From contig JAMPIC010000017.1 in the NCBI GenBank assembly GCA_023663025.1, positions 1-48,855 of the forward strand: 48,855 nt of DNA. The letters are read 5' to 3'. A program made the position numbers and the translations under genes. Position 1 is the stretch's first letter. Every line of letters begins with the position of its first letter. Under the pieces are notes generated by a model. The model saw only the letters and a program-made list of their open reading frames with translations. It was not told the origin of the DNA and searched no databases. The stretch comes from Prevotella sp. Lineage in GTDB: Bacteria; Bacillota; Clostridia; Oscillospirales; Ruminococcaceae. Shown here piece by piece: positions 41,557-48,855 of the stretch.

Positions 41557-41598
41557 ATGATAAAAAGTTTTATTGAGTACAGGAACACTTTGTTCTGA
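41557..41598 (+). CDS. Putative 13-aa leader peptide upstream of prfB, ending in UGA
   Basis: The ORF reads MIKSFIEYRNTLF and stops at TGA (41596-41598). AAAAGGA lies eight bases before its ATG, so it should be translated. A GCGGGG-AACG-CCCCGC hairpin (41599-41614) starts directly after the stop. UGA is read by release factor 2, the product of the downstream gene prfB, so a regulatory role is plausible. This is inference. Confidence 0.5.
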   Translation: MIKSFIEYRNTLF

Positions 41599-41807
41599 GC
41601 GGGGAACGCCCCGCCGCGAATGTCACCCCATATTAGGCAGGCAGCGATACGGAAGTATTGTTACCCGTGGGAGCAATTTACCTTTTTTGACATAGTACGC
41701 TTAAAAGGGTAAAGGCTCAGTCTTTCAAAGCGGCTGATATTTATTTTGACAAAGCCCCCTCAAGGGGCGGGAAAATTTATTGTATTTTTTAACAGGAGGA
41801 AATTATT
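41599..41807 (+). other. Structured prfB leader
   Basis: After the leader peptide lie a GCGGGG/CCCCGC hairpin (41599-41614), a region with potential pairing between GGTAAATT-like and AATTTACC segments (41658-41673), and a GCCCC-CTCAA-GGGGC hairpin (41754-41768) followed by AT-rich sequence. It contains a TTGACA hexamer without a good -10. No coding sequence is apparent. The final hairpin matches one at 9848-9863. Confidence 0.45.
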
Positions 41808-42932
41808 ATGTTATTGCTTGACGAACTTCGGGTGGAGCTTGAAGGTTACCGCAAGGATATGAAAGAGCTTTACGAAATTTTAGACATCGACAAGGCGAAA
41901 GCCGAAATCGCCGAATTGCAGGAGCAGTCGGGAAAGGACGGATTTTGGGACGACATCGAAAACTCCCAAAAGGTTATGCAGACAATCAAACGCCACGAGG
42001 CGGCCGTGGAGAGCTACAGCAAGCTGAACGAAAAGCTGGAGGACGCTCTCACAATGATCGAGCTTGCCATGGAGGAGGACGAGGACGAGGACACCGCCCA
42101 GGAGATAAAACGGGACGCCGACCGTTTCAAAAAAGAGCTTGAAGCTATGAAACTGACCACCCTGCTGACGGGGGAGTACGACGGCAAGAACGCCATTCTC
42201 ACGTTCCACGCGGGGGCGGGGGGCACGGAGGCTATGGACTGGGCGCAGATGCTTTTCCGTATGTACACAATGTGGGCGGAAAACCACGGTTTCACCGTCA
42301 CTACGCTGGACTACCTCGACGGCGAGGAAGCGGGGTTAAAGTCCGCGTCCCTGCTTATCGAGGGACCGAACGCCTACGGTTTTTTGAAGTCGGAAATGGG
42401 CGTACACCGTCTTGTGCGGGTATCGCCTTTCGACAGCTCGGGACGGCGGCATACTTCCTTTGCTTCGCTGGAGGTAATGCCCGAAATGTCAGAGGCGGAC
42501 ACGAATATAGAGATACGTCCCGAGGATCTGGAGATCGACTTCTACCGCGCAAGCGGCGCGGGGGGACAAAAGGTAAACAAGACCTCCTCGGCGGTGCGGC
42601 TTACCCATTTGCCAACGGGAATTGTGGTGTCCTGCCAAACTCAAAGAAGCCAGTACCAAAACAAGGATTACGCAATGAAAATGCTGATGTCGAAGCTTGT
42701 GGAGATAAAGGAGCGGGAGCACTTGGAAAAAATCGAGGACATCAAGGGCGTGCAGAAAGAGATAGCCTGGGGCGCGCAGATACGTTCCTACGTGTTTATG
42801 CCCTACACTCTTGCGAAAGACCACCGCACCAATTTCGAGAACGGCAACATCGGCGCGGTTATGGACGGGGATCTGGACGGGTTTATCAACGCGTATTTGA
42901 CGGCGCTGTCCCACGGGACTTTGCAGAAGTAA
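41808..42932 (+). CDS. prfB: Peptide chain release factor 2, without programmed frameshift
   Basis: RF2 ends translation at UGA and UAA. The 374-residue protein shows the anticodon-like tripeptide SPF (residues 206-208) and the peptidyl-hydrolysis motif GGQ (252-254) in RASGAGGQKVNKTSSAV. In many bacteria prfB carries an in-frame UGA near codon 26 and needs a +1 frameshift; here the frame is continuous from ATG 41808 after AGGAGG, and the N-terminus looks complete. Autoregulation, if any, must therefore act elsewhere, perhaps in the leader. Confidence 0.96.
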   Translation: MLLLDELRVELEGYRKDMKELYEILDIDKAKAEIAELQEQSGKDGFWDDIENSQKVMQTIKRHEAAVESYSKLNEKLEDALTMIELAMEEDEDEDTAQEIKRDADRFKKELEAMKLTTLLTGEYDGKNAILTFHAGAGGTEAMDWAQMLFRMYTMWAENHGFTVTTLDYLDGEEAGLKSASLLIEGPNAYGFLKSEMGVHRLVRVSPFDSSGRRHTSFASLEVMPEMSEADTNIEIRPEDLEIDFYRASGAGGQKVNKTSSAVRLTHLPTGIVVSCQTQRSQYQNKDYAMKMLMSKLVEIKEREHLEKIEDIKGVQKEIAWGAQIRSYVFMPYTLAKDHRTNFENGNIGAVMDGDLDGFINAYLTALSHGTLQK

Positions 42933-43019
42933 TTAATAATTGTTGGAATTGCAAATTAATAATTTTTTGAACGTGTAACGGTTTATAAAAATTATTAATT
43001 AAATAAGGGAACGGTTTTT

Positions 43020-43133
43020 ATGGAATTTTACTGCGATAAAAAATATCTCATTATTCCCGCAAACCGTCACGGGCGGGATAAACGGGTGATGTTCCATATC
43101 AAACAAAATTACAGGAGAGGAGTACGCAAATGA
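43020..43133 (+). pseudogene. Truncated duplicate of the GH32 gene's 5' end, coupled to scrK
   Basis: The first 27 codons (MEFYCDKKYLIIPANRHG and on) match those of the GH32 gene at 44105 with about eight differences in 81 bases, and the upstream AAGGGAACGGTTTTT context is also similar. After codon 27 homology stops; ten more codons run through the scrK ribosome binding site and end at TGA overlapping the scrK ATG by 4 bp (ATGA). It is a remnant of a duplication or rearrangement, yet remains an intact 37-codon frame that could couple translation to scrK. Confidence 0.8.
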
Positions 43134-44089
43134 AAAATATAGACGTAACCGCGCTCGGAGAACTCTTGATTGATTTTACGGAAAGCGGCATAAGTCCGCA
43201 GGGCAACCCTCTTTTGGAGGAAAATCCGGGCGGCGCGCCCTGTAACGTCCTTGCAATGCTGTCAAAGCTCGGCAGGAAAACCGCTTTTATCGGCAAGGTA
43301 GGTTCCGACGGTTTCGGCGAACGTTTGAAAAAAGTCGTTTCCGACGCGGGAATTGACATAAGCGGACTTGCTGCCGACAAAACCGTAAACACAACGCTGG
43401 CGTTTGTGCATACCCTTGCAAACGGCGACAGGGATTTCTCCTTTTATCGTAACCCCGGAGCTGATATGATGCTTTCCGCCGAAGATGTTAAGGAAGAGCT
43501 TGTACAAAACTGCAGGATTTTTCATTTCGGTACTTTGTCAATGACCTCCGATTGCTGCCGCGCTGCCACCGAAAAGGCGGTGACGATTGCTAAAAAATCG
43601 GGAGCGTTGATTTCCTTTGACCCGAATATAAGAGAGCCGCTTTGGGACAGTCTTGATACGGCAAAGGAGCGCACTCTTTGGGGAATGGAAAACTGCGGTA
43701 TCCTGAAAATTTCCGATAACGAAATTGAGTGGCTGACAGGCGAAAAGAATTACAAAAAGGCGGCGGCTGAGCTGAAAAAAAGGTACGGTATACCTCTTAT
43801 ACTGGTTTCCTTGGGAAAAGACGGCAGTCTTGCCTTTTCGGATAACGCCTGCGCCGAAATGCCGTCCTTTAAAGTGCAGACGGCAGAAACAACGGGAGCG
43901 GGCGACACGTTCTGCGCCTGTGCGCTGAATTATATTCTCGAAAACGGCTTAAAGGATTTTACGCAAGCCGAACTTGAGGAAATGCTGCGTTTTGCCAATG
44001 CGGCTGCGGCTATCGTCACAACGCGAAAAGGCGCGCTTGCTGTTATGCCCGAAAAAAACGAAATTGAAACGCTTATAAATAAAATGTGA
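43130..44089 (+). CDS. scrK: Fructokinase, PfkB family
   Basis: This 319-residue sugar kinase should phosphorylate fructose released by the GH32 enzyme. PfkB signatures are GGAPCNVLAMLSKLG near the N-terminus and the catalytic TGAGDTFCACAL with Asp259. GGAGAGG lies upstream of ATG 43130. It is followed by the GH32 gene after 15 bp, forming a sucrose/fructan utilisation cassette. No transporter or LacI-type regulator adjoins the cassette. Confidence 0.93.
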   Translation: MKNIDVTALGELLIDFTESGISPQGNPLLEENPGGAPCNVLAMLSKLGRKTAFIGKVGSDGFGERLKKVVSDAGIDISGLAADKTVNTTLAFVHTLANGDRDFSFYRNPGADMMLSAEDVKEELVQNCRIFHFGTLSMTSDCCRAATEKAVTIAKKSGALISFDPNIREPLWDSLDTAKERTLWGMENCGILKISDNEIEWLTGEKNYKKAAAELKKRYGIPLILVSLGKDGSLAFSDNACAEMPSFKVQTAETTGAGDTFCACALNYILENGLKDFTQAELEEMLRFANAAAAIVTTRKGALAVMPEKNEIETLINKM

Positions 44090-44104
44090 AAGGAATTGAT
44101 TTTT

Positions 44105-45652
44105 ATGGAATTTTACTGCGATAAAAAATATCTCATTGTCCCCGCAAGCCATCACGGGCAGAATAAACGGGTGCTGTTCTATATCGACGGTAAGCTCGTT
44201 TACGACTTTGTTGCGGCGATTGACTTTGAAGAGCCGGACTATGAATTTCCGCTGAACGTTGAGCGGTTTATGGGCAAAAAAATCCGCATAGAGTGCGACA
44301 GGGACATTGACCTGAACTTCCGCCAAAGCGACAGCGCGGATACCGATTACTGCGGAAAATACCGCCCTTACGCCCACTTTACCGCAAAGCGGGGCTGGCT
44401 CAACGACCCAAACGGGCTGACCTACTATAACGGCAAGTACCTTATGTTTTATCAGCACAACCCCGTTGCGGTCACCTGGGAAAATATGCACTGGGGATAT
44501 GCCGAAAGCGACGACCTCATTCACTGGCGTGAACGGGACATTGCCCTTTTCCCCGATGAAAACGGCACGATGTTTTCCGGCTCTGCCGTTGTCGACAGGC
44601 GGAACGTTACGGGTCTCAAAGAGAACGGAAACGATGTGCTCCTGCTGTTCTACACCTGTGCGGGAAGCACCTCGGAAACCGCCAAAGGCAAGCCGTTTAC
44701 GCAAAATCTCGCCTACAGCGTTGACGGCGGCAACACCTTCATAAAGCGCGAAAAGCCGCTTATAGAGCAAATCTGCGGCGGCAACCGCGACCCGAAAATA
44801 ATTTATTATGAACCGAATGATATGTACATAATGGCTCTGTTTCTGGAGGGACATGAGTTCGCTCTGTTCAAATCGAAAAATCTTCTCGACTGGGAGGAAT
44901 TTCAGCGGGTAACCTTGGCGGAGGACGCGGAGTGTCCCGACTTTTACCCACTTGCCGCCAACGGGGACAAAAGCAACGTCAAGTGGGTGTTTTCCGCCGC
45001 CTCGGACAGGTATCTTATCGGCGGGTTTGACGGAGAGAAATTCACTGCCGAAAGCGGAGAAAAACGGCTTAATTACGGCAATAATTCCTACGCGGCGCAG
45101 TCCTGGACGGACGTCCCCGACAGCAGGAGAATACGCACGGCTTTCGCCACGGTTGTGATCCCGGGAATGCCTTTCGGCAGCGTGATGAACGTCCCCCAAA
45201 ATATGTCCCTGAAAACGGTAAACGGCGAGCTGCGGCTCTGCGCCGAGCCTGTGGCGGAAATCGAAAAGCTGTACAAAAAAACGGAAATATTTGAAAACGT
45301 CCGCATTGAAAAGGACAAGCCGTTCAGCTTTAAGACGGCGGGAAAATGCTATGATATTACGCTGGATTTTGCGGAATGTTCCTCATATACTTTCTCGCTT
45401 TTCGGCTTGGATATTGAGTACAGCAGGGAAAAGGGCTCGCTGAAATGTCTTGACAGAGAAGCCCCCTTAAGCGGCGGCAGTGTGCGGATTATCATAGACA
45501 CGGCTTACGCGGAAATTTTCGCCGAGGGCGGCAGCGTGTTTATGGGTATGACCTACATTCGGGACGGCAGTCTGAACAGGCTTGAAATACGCTCCGAGAA
45601 CGCCGCCGCCGATAAAATCGGCGTGACGGAATTGGGCAGATTTTGGGAGTAA
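44105..45652 (+). CDS. scrB: Glycoside hydrolase family 32, intracellular sucrose/fructan hydrolase
   Basis: The 515-residue enzyme should split sucrose or short fructooligosaccharides. It has an N-terminal β domain of about 85 residues, then the five-blade propeller with nucleophile Asp101 in WLNDPNG, transition-state Asp229 in RDPK, and acid/base Glu276 in ECPD, followed by a β-sandwich. There is no signal peptide. ATG 44105 is preferred to TTG 44096 because the duplicate at 43020 conserves exactly this start. Whether sucrose, sucrose-6-phosphate or inulin-type oligomers is the substrate cannot be decided here. Confidence 0.93.
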   Translation: MEFYCDKKYLIVPASHHGQNKRVLFYIDGKLVYDFVAAIDFEEPDYEFPLNVERFMGKKIRIECDRDIDLNFRQSDSADTDYCGKYRPYAHFTAKRGWLNDPNGLTYYNGKYLMFYQHNPVAVTWENMHWGYAESDDLIHWRERDIALFPDENGTMFSGSAVVDRRNVTGLKENGNDVLLLFYTCAGSTSETAKGKPFTQNLAYSVDGGNTFIKREKPLIEQICGGNRDPKIIYYEPNDMYIMALFLEGHEFALFKSKNLLDWEEFQRVTLAEDAECPDFYPLAANGDKSNVKWVFSAASDRYLIGGFDGEKFTAESGEKRLNYGNNSYAAQSWTDVPDSRRIRTAFATVVIPGMPFGSVMNVPQNMSLKTVNGELRLCAEPVAEIEKLYKKTEIFENVRIEKDKPFSFKTAGKCYDITLDFAECSSYTFSLFGLDIEYSREKGSLKCLDREAPLSGGSVRIIIDTAYAEIFAEGGSVFMGMTYIRDGSLNRLEIRSENAAADKIGVTELGRFWE

Positions 45653-45693
45653 ATTGTATAATTATGCTAAATATAACGCTGTTTCGCGGTACT

Positions 45694-45722
45694 TTGCAGA
45701 AATAATTCTGCTGTAATAAAAT
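45694..45722 (+). promoter_or_regulatory. Promoter of the AT-rich lipoprotein gene, TTGCAG-17-TAAAAT
   Basis: TTGCAG (45694-45699) and TAAAAT (45717-45722) are 17 bp apart. The TAAAAT is only 25 bp from the start codon, so the leader would be short; a TATAAT at 45657-45662 is an alternative. Confidence 0.5.
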
Positions 45723-45746
45723 AAAATTATTTTGGAGGAATTTAAA

Positions 45747-46535
45747 ATGAAAAAAATTTTTAGCGTATGTTTAATGTTGGCAATGTGCCTTACTGGTTTG
45801 ACTTCTTGCGGTTCTGATAATTCGGCGGAACTTAGTGCCGAACTTGAAAGCCTTAGAGCCGAAAATGAAGAATTAAAGCAACAGATAACAGAAACAACAA
45901 TAACTACTACAACAGAAGAAACAACTACAACAATTGAAGAAACATCTGAAGTTACAACAACCGCTAAAAGTATGACCGAAGAAGAAATAAAATCAATTAT
46001 TGGAATTACAGATGCCAAAGTTACAAATATTAATTCTGCTGACGGAGTAGATATTGCTTTTTATTGGCGTAATAATTCCAATAAGCAAATTAAATACATT
46101 ACTTTTGAAATAAGTGTTTATAATGCTGTAAATGATATAATTTACGATGAAATATCAAAGAAAAGCACATTTAGATGTAAATTGACTGGTCCCATTGAAC
46201 CAATTACTGATAAAATAGAACTTGCAAAAACAACTTGGTGGGATGCAAGTGACTTGTATTACTATAATGAATATAATTATAGGGACTCTGTTTTACTTGA
46301 TGATGATTTGGGATTTTGCTATTGCGGACCTGATATAGACCCTAATACGGGGGTACGCACTCGTTTTGCAATACCTGAAACAGATTATGATACACTAACT
46401 ATAAAAACTGAATTTGAAACCCTTTTATATAATTCAACTGCACGATATGTTGAAATAAATTCAATAGATATTGACTATATGGACGGTTCAAACATTACAT
46501 TAAATGCTGACGAGGTTGCACTTGCATATATTTGA
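45747..46535 (+). CDS. AT-rich lipoprotein with coiled-coil and Thr/Glu-rich linker
   Basis: This 262-residue lipoprotein has a signal peptide ending in the lipobox LTSC, a short coiled coil (ELSAELESLRAENEELKQQ), a Thr/Glu-rich linker (about 55-80) and a β-rich domain (about 95-262) with several aromatic residues (IAFYWRNNSN, then TTWWDASDLYYYNEY). The family is unknown to me; the globular part resembles surface domains with an immunoglobulin-like fold. The gene is strikingly AT-rich and uses AT-ending codons, unlike both neighbours, suggesting recent transfer. TGGAGG precedes the ATG. Confidence 0.8.
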   Translation: MKKIFSVCLMLAMCLTGLTSCGSDNSAELSAELESLRAENEELKQQITETTITTTTEETTTTIEETSEVTTTAKSMTEEEIKSIIGITDAKVTNINSADGVDIAFYWRNNSNKQIKYITFEISVYNAVNDIIYDEISKKSTFRCKLTGPIEPITDKIELAKTTWWDASDLYYYNEYNYRDSVLLDDDLGFCYCGPDIDPNTGVRTRFAIPETDYDTLTIKTEFETLLYNSTARYVEINSIDIDYMDGSNITLNADEVALAYI

Positions 46536-46571
46536 TGAAATAAATACATAATAGTAAATTGGAGATTTAAA

Positions 46572-47300
46572 ATGCAAAAAATACTCGGCTATATGCGAAA
46601 AGCAATTCAGGAATTTGACCTGATACAGGACGGCGACAAAATCGCCGTGGGCGTTTCGGGCGGCAAGGACAGCCTTGTGCTTTTAAAGGGGCTTTTTATG
46701 CTTAAACGCTTTATCGGTATCGACTACGACATTGCGGCAATCACTCTCGACCCCCGCTTCGGCGGCGTTGACGGGGACTATTCCCCCGTTGAAAAAATGT
46801 GCGCCGAAATGGGTATCGAGTTTAAACTGATACGCACCGACATCGGCGAAATCGTCTTTAACGTCCGCAAGGAAAGCAACCCGTGCAGCCTGTGCGCGCG
46901 TATGCGGCGGGGCGCGCTCCACGACGCGGCTAAGGAGATTGGCTGCAACAAAATCGCCCTGGGGCACAACTACGAGGACGTTGTGGAGACGTTCATTATG
47001 AACCTTTTCAACGAGGGCAGACTGGGCTGTTTCTCGCCAAAAAGCTACCTCTCCCGCAAGGACATCACGATGATAAGACCGCTCGTTTTCGCGCCCGAAA
47101 AGGAGATACGGCGGGCGGCGAAACGAAACGGTCTCGAAGTGGTAAAATCAAAATGTCCCGCGGACGGACACACCTCCCGGGAGGCGGCGAAGCGCTTCCT
47201 TGCGGAACGGGACAGCGCCGACAAGGGCTTCTCCGACCGCATTTTCGGGGCGATGCGCCGCGCGGGTCTGGACGGCTGGGCGTTTAAGGAAAAAGGCTAA
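46572..47300 (+). CDS. ttcA: TtcA-family tRNA 2-thiolation ATPase
   Basis: This 242-residue PP-loop protein carries SGGKDS (residues 29-34), the CxxC pair Cys105/Cys108 in NPCSLC and a further Cys in KSKCPADG, the three ligands of the TtcA iron-sulphur cluster. TtcA makes 2-thiocytidine at tRNA position 32. Short Firmicute members may have related thiolation targets, so the exact substrate is uncertain. Start ATG 46572 has a GGAG site. Its end overlaps the convergent small gene by 4 bp. Confidence 0.85.
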   Translation: MQKILGYMRKAIQEFDLIQDGDKIAVGVSGGKDSLVLLKGLFMLKRFIGIDYDIAAITLDPRFGGVDGDYSPVEKMCAEMGIEFKLIRTDIGEIVFNVRKESNPCSLCARMRRGALHDAAKEIGCNKIALGHNYEDVVETFIMNLFNEGRLGCFSPKSYLSRKDITMIRPLVFAPEKEIRRAAKRNGLEVVKSKCPADGHTSREAAKRFLAERDSADKGFSDRIFGAMRRAGLDGWAFKEKG

Positions 47301-47500
47301 TCCCCCTCGCCCACGTTTTTTTGCACGAACTCTTTCAGGCTGCGAAGCTCCCCCGCCAGCGCGGTGTTCAGCAGCTTGGATTCGGCGGAAAGCATTTCGC
47401 CGAACGGATTTCCGTCCGTATCCTTTTTGTCGCGATAATGGTCTCCGAGCCGCTCGAGACGGCTGTCTATCTCGTTGATGATGATTTTTCCCGCGTTCAT
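47297..47500 (-). CDS. Small hypothetical protein, 67 aa, helical
   Basis: The protein begins MNAGKIIINEIDSRLERLGDH and is charged and probably helical throughout, without membrane segments. AAAGGAG precedes ATG 47500. It is convergent with ttcA and overlaps its stop. I do not recognise it. Confidence 0.65.
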   Translation of the reverse strand: MNAGKIIINEIDSRLERLGDHYRDKKDTDGNPFGEMLSAESKLLNTALAGELRSLKEFVQKNVGEGD

Positions 47501-47709
47501 AAAAATCTCCTTTCCATGCAAGAGTTTAGCGCTTTGCGATATGTATTTTTCCCGCAGCGGGGCGGAATATTCGGGAAATTCGGTACGGCTTGCCGCCGAG
47601 TTGTTTCTCGTATGACGACAGTGATTTTCGTCGGTATTGTCAAATTAACGAACGAAATCCTTTAAGAACGCGTTAAATTTGTGCTATGTGTTAAAAATTC
47701 CGAATGAGG

Positions 47710-47738
47710 TTGACATATCAGCTTAAATGAAGTAAAAT
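47710..47738 (+). promoter_or_regulatory. Promoter of the anchored surface protein, TTGACA-17-TAAAAT
   Basis: TTGACA (47710-47715) and TAAAAT (47733-47738) are 17 bp apart. Both hexamers are identical to the promoter of the similar surface protein at 26649-26677. Confidence 0.85.
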
Positions 47739-47780
47739 TAATATGTGTCTTGATTTTTATATAGGATAAGGAGAGAGAAT

Positions 47781-48473
47781 ATGAAGAAATTTTTAAAGAC
47801 GGTTCTTTCGGCGGTGATTTTGTGCTTGACTGCCGCGGTCATGTCGGTTTGCGTTTCGGCGGCAACGGAAGATGTGGAGCTTAAAGTTATACTGGCAAAA
47901 ATGACCAACGGTTCCTGGGGTCAGTCGGTCACATATGATAAAGCGGCGTTTGACTGTTCGCGGATCACTCCCGATACAGAGGTAAAGGTGGAGTATGAGC
48001 TTGACGGAGAGTGGAACAGCAGCAACGCCCCCGTGGAACTGGTTTTCCAGAATTATTCAACTGCCGACCCCGACATTTGGGCGAAGATCACGCCTTATGA
48101 GTTTGACGAGACTTCCGCCGTTTTCGGTTATGACGAAATGGCAGCGGCATACGGAAGCGACGATTTTTCCACGGTTGACGCCGTACATCTGGGCGACTGC
48201 GGCATCAAAATGAAAGTCACAAAGTTTGTTGTCACAAACTGCGAGGAGGTCGAAGTAACCACGACCACCACGGCTGCGACTACGACCGAAGCAGTTACCG
48301 AAGCTGAGACAACGGCAGCCGAAACAACAGCCGCAACTACTGCCGCAACGGAAGCGCAGACATCGGGCAGCAACAGCATTCCGATTGTTCCCATCGTTAT
48401 TGTGACTGTTGTAGTCGCGGTGATTGTTGTTGTGATAATTGTTGTCGTTAAAAACAGAAGAGGATTTTATTGA
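47781..48473 (+). CDS. Secreted, C-terminally membrane-anchored CBM-like surface protein
   Basis: This 230-residue protein has a signal peptide (residues 1-27, cleaved near VSA-AT), a β-sandwich-like domain (about 30-155) with VELKVILAKMTNGSWGQ and LVFQNYSTADPDIWAK, a Thr/Ala/Glu-rich linker (about 160-195), and a C-terminal hydrophobic anchor followed by KNRRGFY. It has the same design as the protein at 25792-26526 but with a long linker that would hold the domain away from the membrane. Carbohydrate binding is inferred only. AAGGAGAG precedes the ATG. Confidence 0.82.
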   Translation: MKKFLKTVLSAVILCLTAAVMSVCVSAATEDVELKVILAKMTNGSWGQSVTYDKAAFDCSRITPDTEVKVEYELDGEWNSSNAPVELVFQNYSTADPDIWAKITPYEFDETSAVFGYDEMAAAYGSDDFSTVDAVHLGDCGIKMKVTKFVVTNCEEVEVTTTTTAATTTEAVTEAETTAAETTAATTAATEAQTSGSNSIPIVPIVIVTVVVAVIVVVIIVVVKNRRGFY

Positions 48474-48483
48474 TAAATTTATA

Positions 48484-48515
48484 AAAGGGCGTTCCGGATT
48501 GGGAGCGTCCTTTTT
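48484..48515 (+). terminator. Terminator of the anchored surface protein gene
   Basis: A 12-bp stem with G-U pairs (48484-48495 with 48502-48513) is followed by TT and lies 11 bp after the stop codon. Confidence 0.8.
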
Positions 48516-48525
48516 GCTACGGAAT

Positions 48526-48855
48526 GTAAATTGTAATTTAGCGCAGAACATGTAACAAGTATTTGGCGGCGAAGCCGCGACTAAAAGTTTCGCCCGCCTT
48601 TTCAAAGGCGGCAGGTTTCCAAAGGGCAGCGCCCTTTGGTCGCTCCCCGCAGGGAGCGAAATCCCCTTTCGTTCCGAACGGAGAGGGAGGTGAGAAACGC
48701 GACAGCGTTTCGAGGAGGGGCGAACACGACCGCCCCTCCTTTGTCATGCACGAGGCAAAATATATCTCCAAAACGTCCCGGTGGGACGTTTTGGACGAAG
48801 CAGACCTATAGTTACGCCGGGAAACCCAACATAATTTTGTCTCGTTGAAAACAGT
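48526..48855. repeat. Large palindromic intergenic element, copy D (cut by the window edge)
   Basis: It begins with GTAAATTGTAATTTAGCGCA and continues with the hairpin series of copy C, but in inverted orientation: 48526 onward corresponds to the reverse complement of the right arm of copy C from 29708 downwards. It ends at the window edge at GAAAACAGT, the centre of copy C, so about half the element is missing. No gene is apparent in it. Confidence 0.85.

Noticed and set aside
41808..41900. Programmed frameshift in prfB
   Set aside because: No in-frame UGA with a CUU slippery codon is present; the frame is continuous from a well-supported ATG.
47612..47665. A 17-codon open frame upstream of the anchored surface protein
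   Set aside because: It has no ribosome binding site and lies upstream of the mapped promoter hexamers.

Overview
The window looks like a piece of a Gram-positive gut Clostridia chromosome, most likely Oscillospirales/Ruminococcaceae (Ruminococcus-like). This is inferred from sequence style, not from a marker-gene comparison. The reasons are strong AGGAGG ribosome binding sites, many sigma-A promoters with exact 17-bp spacers, GTG/TTG starts, lipoproteins and surface proteins with Thr/Ala/Glu-rich linkers, and intracellular glycoside hydrolases of families 36, 113 and 32. I see no rRNA, tRNA, CRISPR array, prophage or transposase gene.

Layout. 1-3.9 kb: a promoter, a structured RNA with its own terminator, a lone LolD/MacB-type ABC ATPase, a hypothetical gene and recG. 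4.2-13.8 kb: sugar uptake and metabolism, with two paralogous solute-binding lipoproteins (no permease genes beside either), a metallophosphoesterase, a membrane diguanylate cyclase, a GH36 alpha-galactosidase, an oligosaccharide flippase and a 38-residue membrane peptide. 14.1-17.6 kb: a heterodimeric ABC exporter. 18.4-24.3 kb: a LytTR regulator, an unknown protein, a CmpB-like membrane protein, rlmB and a large membrane protein that looks like a P-type ATPase without its catalytic motifs. 24.6-28.9 kb: two membrane or surface proteins and an EF-G paralogue. 29.8-33.8 kb: GtrA and a second heterodimeric ABC exporter. 33.8-35.5 kb: vapBC, apparently co-transcribed with a GH113 mannanase-like gene.

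35.5-41.4 kb holds a complete arginine-to-spermidine route: speD, a small lipoprotein, speA, a small membrane protein and speE in one operon, then speB with a GNAT gene. speA makes agmatine, speB makes putrescine, speD supplies decarboxylated SAM and speE makes spermidine. 41.5-48.5 kb: prfB behind a long leader with a 13-codon upstream ORF ending in UGA; a sucrose/fructan cassette (scrK and GH32) preceded by a broken duplicate of the GH32 gene's 5' end; an AT-rich lipoprotein gene; ttcA; and an anchored surface protein.

The most striking non-coding signal is a family of intergenic palindromic elements sharing the terminal inverted repeat GTAAATTGTTGTTTA or a close variant. There are four copies of 90 bp, 222 bp, 591 bp and more than 330 bp, the last cut by the window edge. 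They lie at 13949, 24325, 29118 and 48526. The two large copies have the same core in opposite orientation.

The best leads for new biology are the pseudo-P-type ATPase with its repeated DDILNEYS motif, the prfB leader, the LytTR-adjacent unknown protein, the leader hairpin of the polyamine operon and the palindromic element family. All functional statements rest on motif recognition by eye; no database search was run.
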